A DNA stretch of 64,000 nt from Rhizobium metallidurans. GTDB taxonomy: Bacteria; Pseudomonadota; Alphaproteobacteria; Rhizobiales; Rhizobiaceae. Shown here in pieces: positions 27,342 to 36,167 of the stretch (positions are counted from its first letter, which is position 1; each line of letters opens with the position of its first letter). The stretch spans positions 109,159-173,158 of the forward strand of contig NZ_JACIDW010000009.1 in the NCBI RefSeq assembly GCF_014196505.1, in the 5' to 3' direction. Below the pieces are notes generated by a model. That model was not told the origin of the DNA. It searched no databases and saw only the letters and a program-made list of their open reading frames with translations. Both the position numbers and the translations under genes were made by a program.

Positions 27342-28421
27342 TCAGACCAAGCGGCCGCGCGCTGCAACAGTCCAGCGTTCCGGCGCCTCACCGCCTTCAT
27401 CGACGACAAGAATCTCGTCGACCATGTTGGTGACCACGCAAGCATGATTGGGCACGATCCTGACCTTGTCACCGACCGAAAGACCGATTGGGCCGGTGCT
27501 GACAAGCCTTCCATGCTCTTCCGAAAGCTGATCGATAGCGATGTCGTCACGACCGAGCACGTGGCCATAACCGGCAAGGCCGAGAAGATCGGAGGTCAGT
27601 GTTTTGGAACCCGCGTCGATCACCGCACGATCCACCGCCGGAACGGAGATGACGGTCGCGACCACCGTCAGCGCGCAATCTTCCCAGCCGCAGGCGCCGC
27701 GTGACACAAGCGAGCGGTCATTATAGACATAAGTACCTGGCCTGTATTCGGTCGTGACGGGCGCATCGGCCGCATGCATCATCGACGGTGTTCCACCCGA
27801 AGTGACGACCGGCACGGAGATTCCATTTTCCTCGATGCCCGCCTTGGCTTCCCTCATGAACGCCTCCACTGCCGCTTCGGCGCCGATCGGCGGATAGGTC
27901 ATGAGGCCGCCAAACACGAGGCCCGGCATTCCGGCTATGAGCTTCGCCAGCGAAACGGCTTCATGGGGTGAAGCCACGCCGCAGCGGTTTGCCCCGGTAT
28001 TGCACTCCACGAGAACCGCAAGCGGCGCGCGCGAATCCTTGAAGGCGGCGGAGAGCCCCTCGACGACCGTGCGGCTGTCCGCGACGACCGACAAATTCAC
28101 CTTCTCCGATAGCGCGCGCAGGCGCTGCAGCTTGGCTTTCCCGACAATATTATAGGTGATGAGGACGTCGGTTATGGCTTTGCTGCCCTGCACCATGGCC
28201 TCGGCCTCGGATACCTTCTGGCAGGTGATTCCGCACGCCCCTGCCTGCAGCTGCATCTCCGCGATGGCTGGTATCTTGTGTGTCTTGATATGAGGGCGCA
28301 CCCGCAGCTTGTGGGAATCCGCATACTGCTGAAAACGTTCAATATTCTTTCTTGCCACGACCAAGTCGACCAGCACTGCCGGCGTATCGATTTCAGTCAG
28401 AACGGCGGCTTCAATTGACAC
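27342..28421 (-). CDS. PLP-dependent D-amino acid enzyme (D-serine dehydratase / D-threonine aldolase family)
   Basis: A 359-residue alanine-racemase-fold enzyme. I start at GTG 28421, seven bases after GAGGG. The PLP lysine lies in RPHIKTHK near residue 52, and the C-terminal beta domain carries the metal pair His and Cys in PNHACVVTN. Metal ligands of the type His-x-Cys are those described for eukaryotic-type D-serine dehydratase and D-threo-3-hydroxyaspartate dehydratase, while aldolases of the fold often differ there. The nearby RidA genes, which destroy enamine by-products of dehydratases, also favour a dehydratase. The substrate is unknown. Confidence 0.8.
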   Translation of the reverse strand: MSIEAAVLTEIDTPAVLVDLVVARKNIERFQQYADSHKLRVRPHIKTHKIPAIAEMQLQAGACGITCQKVSEAEAMVQGSKAITDVLITYNIVGKAKLQRLRALSEKVNLSVVADSRTVVEGLSAAFKDSRAPLAVLVECNTGANRCGVASPHEAVSLAKLIAGMPGLVFGGLMTYPPIGAEAAVEAFMREAKAGIEENGISVPVVTSGGTPSMMHAADAPVTTEYRPGTYVYNDRSLVSRGACGWEDCALTVVATVISVPAVDRAVIDAGSKTLTSDLLGLAGYGHVLGRDDIAIDQLSEEHGRLVSTGPIGLSVGDKVRIVPNHACVVTNMVDEILVVDEGGEAPERWTVAARGRLV

Positions 28422-28501
28422 CGGATTACCCTCGACGAAAAAATGCTGCACTGCCGAAAAAACAGTCAGCGGCGTGAACTGCGTATTTTTTAGCTGCCTC
28501 T

Positions 28502-28574
28502 ATTGACAATTCATTGCCGATCGAGCTTTCTATGTCAATCCAATAAAGCAGACACATGTCCGGTATATTGGACA
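28502..28574. promoter_or_regulatory. Intergenic control region with two inverted repeats
   Basis: Two dyads lie in the 188-base gap between the divergent PLP enzyme and transporter genes. ATTGACA (28502-28508) is inverted at TGTCAAT (28533-28539), and TGTCC (28557-28561) is inverted at GGACA (28570-28574) with an eight-base spacer. The second resembles an IclR-type operator and ends 35 bases before the binding-protein start. Confidence 0.5.
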
Positions 28575-28609
28575 CCAGGTCGCCGTACTTGTCAAAAAAG
28601 GGGAATGTC

Positions 28610-29452
28610 ATGACAGTTTCTTTCCGCGCCAGCCTTGTTGCACTGGCTGCAGCCACGCTTCTTTCCACGCCGGTGCTCGCCGCCGACGGCAGCAAACTCG
28701 ATGAGGTGCTGGCTCGCGGCAAGCTCATCGTTGGCACGGGCAGCACCAACGCCCCGTGGCACTTCAAGAGCGCCGACGACAAGCTTCAGGGCTTCGATGT
28801 CGACATGGGTCGCATCATCGCCAAGGCCCTGTTCGGCGATGCGGAAAAGATCGAATACGTCAATCAGTCGTCCGATGCCCGCATCCCGAACATCACGACC
28901 GACAAGGTTGACATCACCTGCCAGTTCATGACCGTCACCGGCGAACGCGCCCAGCAGGTCAACTTCACCATTCCCTACTATCGCGAAGGCGTGGGCCTTA
29001 TGTTGAAGGCTGACGGCAAGTATGCCGATTATGCCGCGCTCAAGGCCGCCGGATCGTCCGTCACGATCTCGGTCCTCCAGAACGTCTACGCGGAAGCCAT
29101 GGTCCGTGCGGCCCTTCCCGAGGCGACCGTCGATCAGTATGATTCCGTCGACCTGATCTACCAGGCGCTCGAATCCGGACGCGCCGATGCGGTCGCCACC
29201 GACCAGTCCTCGCTTGCATGGTACATGACGCAGAACCCCGGCCGCTACAAGGACGGCGGCTATGGCTGGAACCCCCAGAGCTATGCCTGCGCGGTGAAGC
29301 GCGGAGATCAGGATTGGCTGAACTTCGTCAATACAGCCCTGCATGAAGCCATGACCGGCGTCGAATTCGACACCTATGCCAAGTCCTACAAGACCTGGTT
29401 CGGCAAGGACCTGACCCCACCGCAGATCGGCTTCCCGGTCGAGTTCAAGTAA
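28610..29452 (+). CDS. ABC transporter periplasmic amino acid-binding protein
   Basis: A 280-residue solute-binding protein of the SBP_bac_3 family, starting at ATG 28610 after GGGGAA. Residues 1-24 are a signal peptide ending AAD after VLA. The opening LDEVLARGKLIVGTGSTNAPWHF and GFDVDMGRIIAKALFG are standard for polar amino acid receptors. It begins the operon receptor-permease-permease-ATPase. The neighbouring PLP enzyme and RidA proteins suggest that the ligand is a D- or hydroxy-amino acid, but the binding residues do not settle it. Confidence 0.9.
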   Translation: MTVSFRASLVALAAATLLSTPVLAADGSKLDEVLARGKLIVGTGSTNAPWHFKSADDKLQGFDVDMGRIIAKALFGDAEKIEYVNQSSDARIPNITTDKVDITCQFMTVTGERAQQVNFTIPYYREGVGLMLKADGKYADYAALKAAGSSVTISVLQNVYAEAMVRAALPEATVDQYDSVDLIYQALESGRADAVATDQSSLAWYMTQNPGRYKDGGYGWNPQSYACAVKRGDQDWLNFVNTALHEAMTGVEFDTYAKSYKTWFGKDLTPPQIGFPVEFK

Positions 29453-29488
29453 GTCGAATACACCTATTCATGCACGTCCGATGACGAT

Positions 29489-29515
29489 GCGGAGCGGGAT
29501 CTCATCCTGCTCCGC
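29489..29515 (+). terminator. Intercistronic hairpin after the binding-protein gene
   Basis: GCGGAGCGGGAT (29489-29500) pairs with ATCCTGCTCCGC (29504-29515), with one G-T pair and a three-base loop. There is no U-tract. Such hairpins protect the receptor message and lower expression of downstream permeases. Confidence 0.65.
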
Positions 29516-29550
29516 TAGCCATCCGTTTCGCCTGCCGGAAGGCCGATCCG

Positions 29551-30213
29551 ATGAATTACACGCTGAATTTCGCCGCCGTATGGCGCAACTTTGACGGACT
29601 GATAAACGGCCTGGTGCTGAGCCTCGGTCTGGCCGTCGTCTCCATCCTGATCGGCGCAGTGATTGGCCTCGTCGTGGCCTTCGCATTGATGTCGAAAAAC
29701 CCTGTGGCGGCGATGCCCGCGCGCCTTTACGTAACGATCATCCGCAATCTGCCGATCCTCGTCCTGGTCCTCTTCGCTTATTTCGCCTTGCCGCAGATGG
29801 GCGTCAGGCTCGACAAGATAAAGAGTTTCGTACTCGTCCTTTCGATCTACTCCGGTGCCTATCTTGCCGAGGTTTTCCGCGCCGGTCTCCTGTCGATCCC
29901 GCGCGGACTGACCGAGGCGGGCCTTGCGATCGGGCTGACATCCACGCAGATCCGCAAGTCGATCATTGCGCCGCTGATGTTCCGCAACGTACTGCCCTCC
30001 CTGTCATCCACGGTTATCTCCCTCTTCAAGGATACGTCGCTCGCCGCCGCCATCGCGGTGCCGGAACTGACCTTCGCCGCACGAAAGATCAACGTCGAAA
30101 GCTTCCGCGTCATCGAGACCTGGATGGTCACGTCGGCGATCTATATCGCAACCTGTTTCCTCATCGCCTTCGGCATGCGCTTCATCGAGCGTCGCCTGGC
30201 CCTGCCGAGGTAA
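29551..30213 (+). CDS. ABC transporter permease (polar amino acid type), first
   Basis: A 220-residue inner-membrane permease of the HisMQ family with about five membrane spans. The cytoplasmic coupling loop contains EAGLAIGLTSTQIRKSIIAP, the EAA motif that docks on the ATPase. The N-terminal YTLNFAAVWRNFDGLINGL is typical of the GltJ/HisQ side. It lies 98 bases after the receptor gene, behind a hairpin, and five bases before the second permease. The two permeases would form the heterodimeric channel. Confidence 0.9.
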   Translation: MNYTLNFAAVWRNFDGLINGLVLSLGLAVVSILIGAVIGLVVAFALMSKNPVAAMPARLYVTIIRNLPILVLVLFAYFALPQMGVRLDKIKSFVLVLSIYSGAYLAEVFRAGLLSIPRGLTEAGLAIGLTSTQIRKSIIAPLMFRNVLPSLSSTVISLFKDTSLAAAIAVPELTFAARKINVESFRVIETWMVTSAIYIATCFLIAFGMRFIERRLALPR

Positions 30214-30218
30214 TCCCG

Positions 30219-30878
30219 ATGTCCCAGTCCTTCCTCGACCAGCTCTGGATAGCCCGCTTCGTCATTTTGAACGGGCTTGGCATGACGGTCTCCATTTCGA
30301 TCCTCTCCATCATCGCGGGTTCGGTTCTCGGAATTTTCGTGGGCCTTGCGCTCGCCTATGGCAAGTGGCCGCTGCGCCTTGTCGTACGCGCCTATACCGA
30401 CATCATCCGAGGGACGCCGGTCCTCGTTCTGGTTCTCGCGAGCTATTACATCTCGGCTGCGGCGGGACTTGACTTGAAGCCCTTCTCGGCCGGCGTACTG
30501 GCGCTGGCAATCTTCTGTTCGTCGCACGTGGGTGAAATCGTCCGAGGCGCGCTTCAGGCCATTTCAAAGGGCCAGACCGAGGCCGCCAAGGCGATCGGCC
30601 TCACCTTCGGACAGACCTTCACTTCCGTGCTGTGGCCGCAAGCAATGCGCCAATGTCTACCCGCCTGGGTCAACACCGCCGCGGAAATGGTCAAAGCCTC
30701 CACCCTGCTTTCGGTGATCGGCGTCGCGGAATTGCTGCTGCGAACGCAGGAGATCATCTCGCGCAATTTCATGAGCCTCCAGTTCTACTTCCTGGCCGGA
30801 GCGCTCTACTTCGTTGTCAACTTCGCGATCGAGCGCTTCGGCAAGTATGTCGAGCGCAAGACTGCCCTGCCATCCTGA
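30219..30878 (+). CDS. ABC transporter permease (polar amino acid type), second
   Basis: A 219-residue partner permease with the same fold, EAA loop EAAKAIGLTFGQTFTSVLWP, and the DIIRGTPVLVLVL segment common to HisM/GltK-like proteins. It follows the first permease by five bases and precedes the ATPase by 12, so all are one transcript. The two permeases are only moderately alike, as expected for a heterodimer. Confidence 0.9.
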   Translation: MSQSFLDQLWIARFVILNGLGMTVSISILSIIAGSVLGIFVGLALAYGKWPLRLVVRAYTDIIRGTPVLVLVLASYYISAAAGLDLKPFSAGVLALAIFCSSHVGEIVRGALQAISKGQTEAAKAIGLTFGQTFTSVLWPQAMRQCLPAWVNTAAEMVKASTLLSVIGVAELLLRTQEIISRNFMSLQFYFLAGALYFVVNFAIERFGKYVERKTALPS

Positions 30879-30890
30879 GGAGGCCGAGCC

Positions 30891-31661
30891 ATGGCCAAGA
30901 CAATTCTGGAAATCAACGGCCTGCGGAAGACCTACGGCCAGAATGAGGTTCTCAAAAGTGTCGACTGCTCGGTCGAAGAAGGCGAAGTGATTTCGATCAT
31001 CGGTTCCTCCGGCTCGGGCAAGACGACGATGCTGCGCTGCGTCAACATGCTGGAGGAATTCCAGGGCGGAACCATCCGCCTCGACGGGGAGGAAATCGGC
31101 TATCACGTCGAGGGCTCGACCCGGCGTCGCAAATCCGAAAAGGAAATCGCCCGCCAGCGCGCGCTGACCGGCATGGCCTTTCAGCAGTTCAATCTCTTCC
31201 CTCACATGACGGCCGCTGAAAACGTCATGCTCGGCCTGATCAAGGTCAAGAAGATGAAGAAGCCCGAAGCGCGCGCCATCGCCGAGAAATGGCTCGATCG
31301 CGTCGGTCTTGGCGCTCGCACGAACCATTTTCCAGGCCAGCTTTCGGGCGGACAGCAGCAGCGTGTGGCGATCGCTCGCGCAATCGCCATGTCGCCGCGC
31401 CTGATGCTGTTCGATGAAGTGACCTCGGCGCTCGACCCGGAACTTGTCGGCGAAGTGCTGCAGGTCATCAAGGGTCTGGCCGCCGACGGCATGACTATGC
31501 TGCTCGTGACCCACGAGATGCGCTTCGCCTACGAGGTTTCATCAAGGGTCATTTTCATGAACCAGGGCGTCATCTGCGAAGAAGGTGATCCGAAGGAGAT
31601 GTTCGTCAAACCGAAAACCGAGCGGCTAGCCGAGTTCCTGAAAACCTCGAGCTTCAACTAG
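30891..31661 (+). CDS. ABC transporter ATPase (polar amino acid type)
   Basis: A 256-residue ATPase of the GlnQ/HisP group. Walker A is GSSGSGKTT (about residues 37-45), the signature is LSGGQQQR, Walker B is [12 protein letters not shown], and the switch histidine is in LVTHEM. An insertion at about 68-85 (charged, RRRKSEKE) is common in HisP-like proteins of this group. The start follows GAGGAGG. It energises the two permeases encoded upstream; a RidA gene follows after 27 bases. Confidence 0.93.
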   Translation: MAKTILEINGLRKTYGQNEVLKSVDCSVEEGEVISIIGSSGSGKTTMLRCVNMLEEFQGGTIRLDGEEIGYHVEGSTRRRKSEKEIARQRALTGMAFQQFNLFPHMTAAENVMLGLIKVKKMKKPEARAIAEKWLDRVGLGARTNHFPGQLSGGQQQRVAIARAIAMSPRLMLFDEVTSALDPELVGEVLQVIKGLAADGMTMLLVTHEMRFAYEVSSRVIFMNQGVICEEGDPKEMFVKPKTERLAEFLKTSSFN

Positions 31662-31688
31662 AAGAAACAAGCAGAAAGAGAAAACACA

Positions 31689-32078
31689 ATGACGATCAAG
31701 CGTTACGGCACCGGAGAAAAAGGCGCCGGCGGCCAGCCGTTGCCCTTCGCGCGCGCCGCCGAAGCCGGCGGCTGGCTCTATGTCTCCGGCCAGGTGCCGA
31801 TGGAGAAGGGCGAAATAGTCCCCGGCGGTATCGTCGCGCAGAGCCACAAGGCCATCCAGAACATGATCGCCATCCTCAACGAAGCAGGATACGAGGTTGA
31901 GGATATCGTGCGCATCGGTGTATGGCTCGATGATCCGCGCGACTTTTGGAGCTTCAACGGTGTCTACGCCGAATACTTCAACGAGAACCCGCCGGCCCGT
32001 GCTTGCGTTCAGTCCCACATGATGGTGGATTGCAAGGTCGAAGTCGACTGCGTGGCTTACCGCGCGGACCGCGCATAA
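31689..32078 (+). CDS. RidA-family protein, first copy
   Basis: A 129-residue member of the RidA/YjgF/UK114 superfamily, which hydrolyses reactive enamine/imine intermediates such as 2-aminoacrylate released by PLP enzymes. The core GGWLYVSGQVPM, the substrate-binding arginine in PPARACVQSH and the final VDCVAYRA are visible. It follows the transporter ATPase and precedes the IclR gene in the same direction. The link to the PLP enzyme at 27342-28421 suggests it detoxifies or completes that reaction. Confidence 0.85.
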   Translation: MTIKRYGTGEKGAGGQPLPFARAAEAGGWLYVSGQVPMEKGEIVPGGIVAQSHKAIQNMIAILNEAGYEVEDIVRIGVWLDDPRDFWSFNGVYAEYFNENPPARACVQSHMMVDCKVEVDCVAYRADRA

Positions 32079-32153
32079 CGTTAATTTCGAGACAGCCCCA
32101 TCGTAGCGCCCGGCGCGTTGCGATGGGGCCTGATTGTCAGATTGGAGACACGC

Positions 32154-32960
32154 ATGGCTGAGTCCGCCTCGGATACGGCAACGCGACGCACACGGGGGCT
32201 GGATCGCGCTTTCGAGATCCTGGAATTCCTGCGCGTGAAGCGACAGCCCATGCGGCCCAACGAGATCGCGTCCGAGATCGGCGCACCGCGCTCATCGATT
32301 TACGAGCTCGTCAACCTGCTGCTCAGCCATGGCATGCTCGATTATTACCAAGACGATGGCCGCGTGTATCTCGGCCGCCGCCTTTATTTCCTCGGCACGG
32401 CCTATGCCGAACAGTTCGACCTGATGCGGGAATGCGACCGCATGTTGATCCGGCTGGCGGAAGAGACGCGCGAGACCGCGCAGATGTGCCTGCTGGAAGG
32501 GCGAAAGTATACTGTTGCCATGATGCGGGAGGGCATTCGTCCGTTCCGCATCTCATCAAACGTCGGTGAACTGGTGTCGATCGCATGGACGGCGTCAGGC
32601 CGTCTTTTGGTGTCGCATCTTTCCGATCAGCAAATCCTCGACCTGATCCCGCCCGAAGATTTTGTCCTTCCGAACGGACGCCGGCTCGACCCGGCCGATT
32701 TCATCGGCCAGGTTCGCAGCGCCGCGAAGGATGGTTACTTCACTTTCAACAGCGAGGTCGAGAATTTCACTCATTGCTTCGCTGTGCCGATCCATCAAGC
32801 TGATGGCGCCTGTATCGCGACCTTGTGCCTCGTCGCTCCGCGAGAGGACGGGCTGCGCAATCGCGATGCCTACCTCGACAGCTTGCTCAGAGCCGCTGGT
32901 GAAATTTCAGAAAAGCTCGGCTTCCAAATCGATCGAACGAGGCTTGGAGCAACCGCTTAG
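32154..32960 (+). CDS. IclR-family regulator
   Basis: A 268-residue regulator starting at ATG 32154 after GGAGACACG. The N-terminal winged helix covers about residues 12-75 (MRPNEIASEIGAPRSSIYEL), followed by the GAF-like IclR effector domain with NVGELVSIAWTASGRLLVSH and the C-terminal FAVPIHQADGACIATLCL. It ends the amino acid operon and probably governs it and the divergent PLP enzyme gene, possibly through the TGTCC-N8-GGACA site. Its effector is unknown. Confidence 0.88.
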   Translation: MAESASDTATRRTRGLDRAFEILEFLRVKRQPMRPNEIASEIGAPRSSIYELVNLLLSHGMLDYYQDDGRVYLGRRLYFLGTAYAEQFDLMRECDRMLIRLAEETRETAQMCLLEGRKYTVAMMREGIRPFRISSNVGELVSIAWTASGRLLVSHLSDQQILDLIPPEDFVLPNGRRLDPADFIGQVRSAAKDGYFTFNSEVENFTHCFAVPIHQADGACIATLCLVAPREDGLRNRDAYLDSLLRAAGEISEKLGFQIDRTRLGATA

Positions 32961-32974
32961 CCTCCGATCAGCCG

Positions 32975-33322
32975 TTACTTCGCGGCGATTGCCGTCATTT
33001 CCACGAGCAGTTCAGGACGGGCCAGACGCGCTTCGACGGTTGCGCGTGCCGGCGCGTGGCCCTTCGAAACCCACGCATCCCAGGCTTCGTTCATCTCTTC
33101 GAAGCCGGACATGTCGGCCAGATAGATATTGACGCTGACGAGATAGTCCTTGGTGACGCCCGCGCTGCGAAGCGTGTCCTCCAAATCCAACAACACCTCC
33201 TCCGTCTGGAGCCTCACACTCTTGCCACGCGTCGCCTCGGCGACATGACCCGACAGAAAGATCAAGTTCCCCACGACAACCGCATCACTCCAGCGATCGG
33301 TCAATCCTATTCTCTCGATCAT
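32975..33322 (-). CDS. RidA-family protein, second copy
   Basis: A 115-residue RidA homologue, starting at ATG 33322 six bases after GGAG; a GTG four codons upstream is less likely. It shows VGNLIFLSGHVA and the key arginine in APARATVEARL. It differs clearly from the first copy, so it is not a recent duplicate. It converges with the IclR gene (15 bases apart). Two RidA types beside one PLP enzyme suggest handling of more than one imine or a separate detoxification role. Confidence 0.82.
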   Translation of the reverse strand: MIERIGLTDRWSDAVVVGNLIFLSGHVAEATRGKSVRLQTEEVLLDLEDTLRSAGVTKDYLVSVNIYLADMSGFEEMNEAWDAWVSKGHAPARATVEARLARPELLVEMTAIAAK

Positions 33323-33468
33323 TTTGAACTCCACGCTGATGTTGACGGTATGAGGTTAGTCGGGTTGCGCGGACGATCTACAGGCCTCTGCGACTTGTGA
33401 CAACACCAACCTGGCGCTGCCGCAGAGCCGTCATGGTCGAATGCCCAAAGAACGTGCGGTGCCCAGAA

Positions 33469-33987
33469 CTAGATAAGGCTGATCCCCTTGATCGCCAACC
33501 AGCTGGGAAGGAGCATGACCGGAACCCAAACGATCGCCGAGACGACATTTGCGACCTGAAATCGAAACATGTCCATCCGCATCATCCCCGCCATGAACGG
33601 AACGGTGCAACGCAGGGGGCCCAGGAAGCGACCCATGAATACCGACAATGGACCGTAGCGACGGAAGAACGCTCTTGCCTTCGCGGCCCGCGCTCGGTGC
33701 TTCTTTCCCCATGGACTATAGATGATCCGCCGCCCCGACGTGCTGCCGATCCGGTATGACACGATATCTCCCAAGACGGCGCCGAGGATCGTGGCAGCCA
33801 CCATCGGTATTGCGTCGATCGCCCCGGAGGCGACCAACGCCCCGGCAACGATGAACAGAGGCGTCGCCGGCACGAAAAATCCGATGACAAAGACGGACTC
33901 CGCGAACGCAATCAGTCCCATGATGACCGGAGCCCAGCTCTGATTGGCCTTTATGAAGTCTATGATAATTGAAACTAGAGTGTCCAA
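33469..33987 (-). CDS. DedA-family membrane protein
   Basis: A 172-residue inner-membrane protein with the DedA/SNARE-associated (PF09335) layout: ESVFVIGFFVPATPLFIVAG near the N-terminus, then GAVLGDIVSYRIGS, FFRRYGPLSVFMGRFLGPLR and FQVANVVSAIVWVP. DedA proteins are flippase-like and help recycle undecaprenyl phosphate or keep the proton motive force. Conserved charged residues of the reentrant loops (Glu, Asp, Arg) are present. It stands alone; 33335-33468 upstream of the RidA gene and 33988-34273 contain nothing else convincing. Confidence 0.85.
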   Translation of the reverse strand: MDTLVSIIIDFIKANQSWAPVIMGLIAFAESVFVIGFFVPATPLFIVAGALVASGAIDAIPMVAATILGAVLGDIVSYRIGSTSGRRIIYSPWGKKHRARAAKARAFFRRYGPLSVFMGRFLGPLRCTVPFMAGMMRMDMFRFQVANVVSAIVWVPVMLLPSWLAIKGISLI

Positions 33988-34273
33988 GTGTCGATCCTGA
34001 TTCGCGCCACGAAACTAGTCGTGCCGAACTGACGAAAGCCTGACACAGATAGGGTGAGGCCGCGCCGACGAGATTATTGGTTTTCCGTCTGCCTGGCGCC
34101 GGGTCCTTACGTGACGCGAGCCAGACGGAGTTGGGAACGGTTGGTGCAGCGCCCTAAATCACAACCAGCGGACAAACCACGAAGGTGTGCACGCGACGGC
34201 ATCATCAGGACGCTTCACGGCGACTTGCTAAACAAGGCAGTCGCGAGATAGCCTCTGGCCAGCTGACTACGCC

Positions 34274-34678
34274 CTAGCGCAAACGCCCGACGATACGGCC
34301 AAGAATCATGGCCAGCATCGGCAGCATGAAGAGGGCGACCATGCCCAATCCCCAGACGATGACGATCAACGGCTTCACTATCATGGAAGCCAAGCCATAT
34401 GCCTGTGAGATAAAGCCGCTTGAACCGACGAGCTTCACCGTCTCGCCTGCTTGCTTGCCGCCCCATGTTTCAGCGACACCGGCGCCGCCGTCGACGACTG
34501 TGGTCGCCGCTCCCGCGGCCCAGGCAAGGATAGGGTCAGCCATCACATAGCCAACCCACGCGACTGAGGACCATCCCGCCATCAAAACCAGGATCAAAAG
34601 CCAGACAAAGGGCTTGACCCGGGTCGGTCGTCGGTTCCCGTTTGCCGGGCTGGAATTCGGGCTCTGGTAGTAGTTCAT
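34274..34678 (-). CDS. Two-helix membrane protein of unknown function, metal-type promoter
   Basis: A 134-residue protein with a Pro/Asn-rich cytoplasmic N-terminus (MNYYQSPNSSPANGNRRP), a first membrane helix (about 24-44), a Gly/Ala-rich amphipathic middle section containing AETWGGKQAGE, and a second hydrophobic region (about 100-130) ending in Arg residues. I know no function for it. The strong clue is upstream: a MerR-type promoter at 34928-34898 on the same strand and a long structured leader. It is therefore probably expressed in the metal response governed by the MerR gene at 41662. Confidence 0.65.
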   Translation of the reverse strand: MNYYQSPNSSPANGNRRPTRVKPFVWLLILVLMAGWSSVAWVGYVMADPILAWAAGAATTVVDGGAGVAETWGGKQAGETVKLVGSSGFISQAYGLASMIVKPLIVIVWGLGMVALFMLPMLAMILGRIVGRLR

Positions 34679-34694
34679 GATGCACTCCTGGTTT

Positions 34695-34738
34695 GCGCGG
34701 CTTTGGCCGCGCGCGGCCCGTGTTGGTCAGACACGGGC
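34695..34738 (-). other. Structured leader with two stable hairpins
   Basis: GCGCGGC (34695-34701) pairs with GCCGCGC (34706-34712), and GCCCGTGT (34716-34723) pairs with ACACGGGC (34731-34738). Both lie in the roughly 210-base transcribed leader of the small membrane protein and may affect translation. The rest of the leader up to 34890 is GC-rich without a gene. Confidence 0.6.
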
Positions 34739-34897
34739 ACGTCAATCAAAAAAACGGCGCGGGAAGGGCCCGTGCGAAGTCCCCGTGCCGAAATGCCGGG
34801 CCCTGCATTGCCCGGATACCGTTCGCGGTAGACGCTTTGTTCTCGATCATATCGCTGAACCTTTCGCTCAAGACACCCTGATACGCCACTGAACTGC

Positions 34898-34928
34898 AAG
34901 GTGGGTTCTCATGTAACTAGAGGGTCAA
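34898..34928 (-). promoter_or_regulatory. MerR-type metal-responsive promoter
   Basis: On the minus strand: TTGACC (34928-34923), a 19-base spacer starting CTCTAGTTACATGAG, then CACCTT (34903-34898). The over-long spacer and the CTC...GAG dyad are the features by which MerR-family proteins control promoters. It matches the sites at 44599-44629 and 46180-46210. Confidence 0.8.
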
Positions 34929-34980
34929 GGGAGTGCGACAAATTTGACCAGCGGCGACGATTGCCGCCTTCTTGGCCCCG

Positions 34981-35862
34981 TCAAACGCGCTTGGCCGACA
35001 ACACGTCGAATGTCTTTGCGATCGTCGCGGTGGATCGTTCGTAGTCGGCCAATGCCAGGCAGGCAATCAGCGCATCGACGACAGCGAGTTGGGCGATGCG
35101 GCTGGTCATCGCCTCCGTTCGAAATTGAGTTTCCCTGGCCAGCGTGTGCAAGACGATGTCGGTATATGCCAGTAGCGGCGTCTTGCCGAAATTCGTGATG
35201 GCGATGGTCGTGGCTCCCGCTTCCTTGGCCAGCCGTGTCGCGGTCAGTGTTTCGACCGTGCTTCCGGAATGGGAAATCGTGATGACCACCGTCGACGGAT
35301 CGGCAAGCGATGCCGTGATCGCTTGCACATGGCTATCCACGCTCGCCCGCGACATGATGCCGATCCGCAGCAGCCGATAGTTCGCGTCCTCGGCGATCGG
35401 CGCAGCACTGCCGATGCCGAACACCTCCACCCGGCTCGCCTTGCGGATGGCCTCGACCGCCTGGGCGATCGCCGAAACGTCCAACGCCTTCTGCGTATCC
35501 TGCAATGCCTGGAGTCCCGATTGAAAGATCTTCTCGATCACGGTCCCGGTGGAATCGGCTTGGGTCAGATCTTCGTGGATGAATTGTACGGGCTGAACCA
35601 GATCGCGGGCGAGCGCCAGCTTCACCTGCTGGAAACCCTTGGCGCCAAGCGACTGGCAAAAGCCGATGACGCTGCCTTCGCTTGCCTCAGAGCGCTCGGC
35701 GACTTCCGTCACCGACATGTTGACGACATCCGCGGCGTTCAGCGCAATGAAGTCGGCGATCCGACCGGCCGCAGGCGTGAGGTCCTTCCGCACCGCGCGA
35801 ATTCGGTCGACGACGCCGGAAAGTTCCTGAGCCTGGGCGGGTCTTCCGCGCTCGAATGCCAT
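34981..35862 (-). CDS. MurR/RpiR-family regulator
   Basis: A 293-residue regulator starting at ATG 35862 after AAGGAAG. The N-terminal HTH_6 domain (about 20-95, VTEVAERSEASEGSVIGFCQ) is followed by a sugar isomerase (SIS) domain, in which TISHSGSTVETLTATRLA is the phosphosugar-binding loop. Such regulators sense phosphorylated sugars. It is divergent from a metallophosphoesterase gene across a 305-base gap with a palindrome, so it may control that gene. The ligand is not known. Confidence 0.85.
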   Translation of the reverse strand: MAFERGRPAQAQELSGVVDRIRAVRKDLTPAAGRIADFIALNAADVVNMSVTEVAERSEASEGSVIGFCQSLGAKGFQQVKLALARDLVQPVQFIHEDLTQADSTGTVIEKIFQSGLQALQDTQKALDVSAIAQAVEAIRKASRVEVFGIGSAAPIAEDANYRLLRIGIMSRASVDSHVQAITASLADPSTVVITISHSGSTVETLTATRLAKEAGATTIAITNFGKTPLLAYTDIVLHTLARETQFRTEAMTSRIAQLAVVDALIACLALADYERSTATIAKTFDVLSAKRV

Positions 35863-36000
35863 CGGGTTCTTCCTTCTCAGGTTGTTCCGCTGCGAGCGCC
35901 ATGCCGGCCGGATGAGGCCGCCATGCACCTTTGGAAACCGCGCGATGCTTACCAAAATTACCTCGATGTCAAAGAGATAGCCTTTGGCATGCAAATCCAG

Positions 36001-36055
36001 ATGAGTCGCGTTCAATTCTCGTCTCATGGGTCGAACATCAGATGAGGAATCCTCA
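36001..36055. promoter_or_regulatory. Dyads between the RpiR regulator and the phosphoesterase
   Basis: TGAGGA-A-TCCTCA (36043-36055) is a perfect 13-base palindrome, and ATGAG (36001-36005) is inverted at CTCAT (36023-36027). They lie in the 305-base gap (35863-36167) that otherwise holds no gene, and are candidate operators for the RpiR protein. Confidence 0.4.
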
Positions 36056-36167
36056 ATGTCAACGATAAAACTACTGAGAGTTATTCATCAAACTGTCATG
36101 CAGGCTGTCTAATCGTGCTGGCAGCGGCGGGCCGAGCTCATCTTCAGCCCCGATCAGGAGACCTCTT

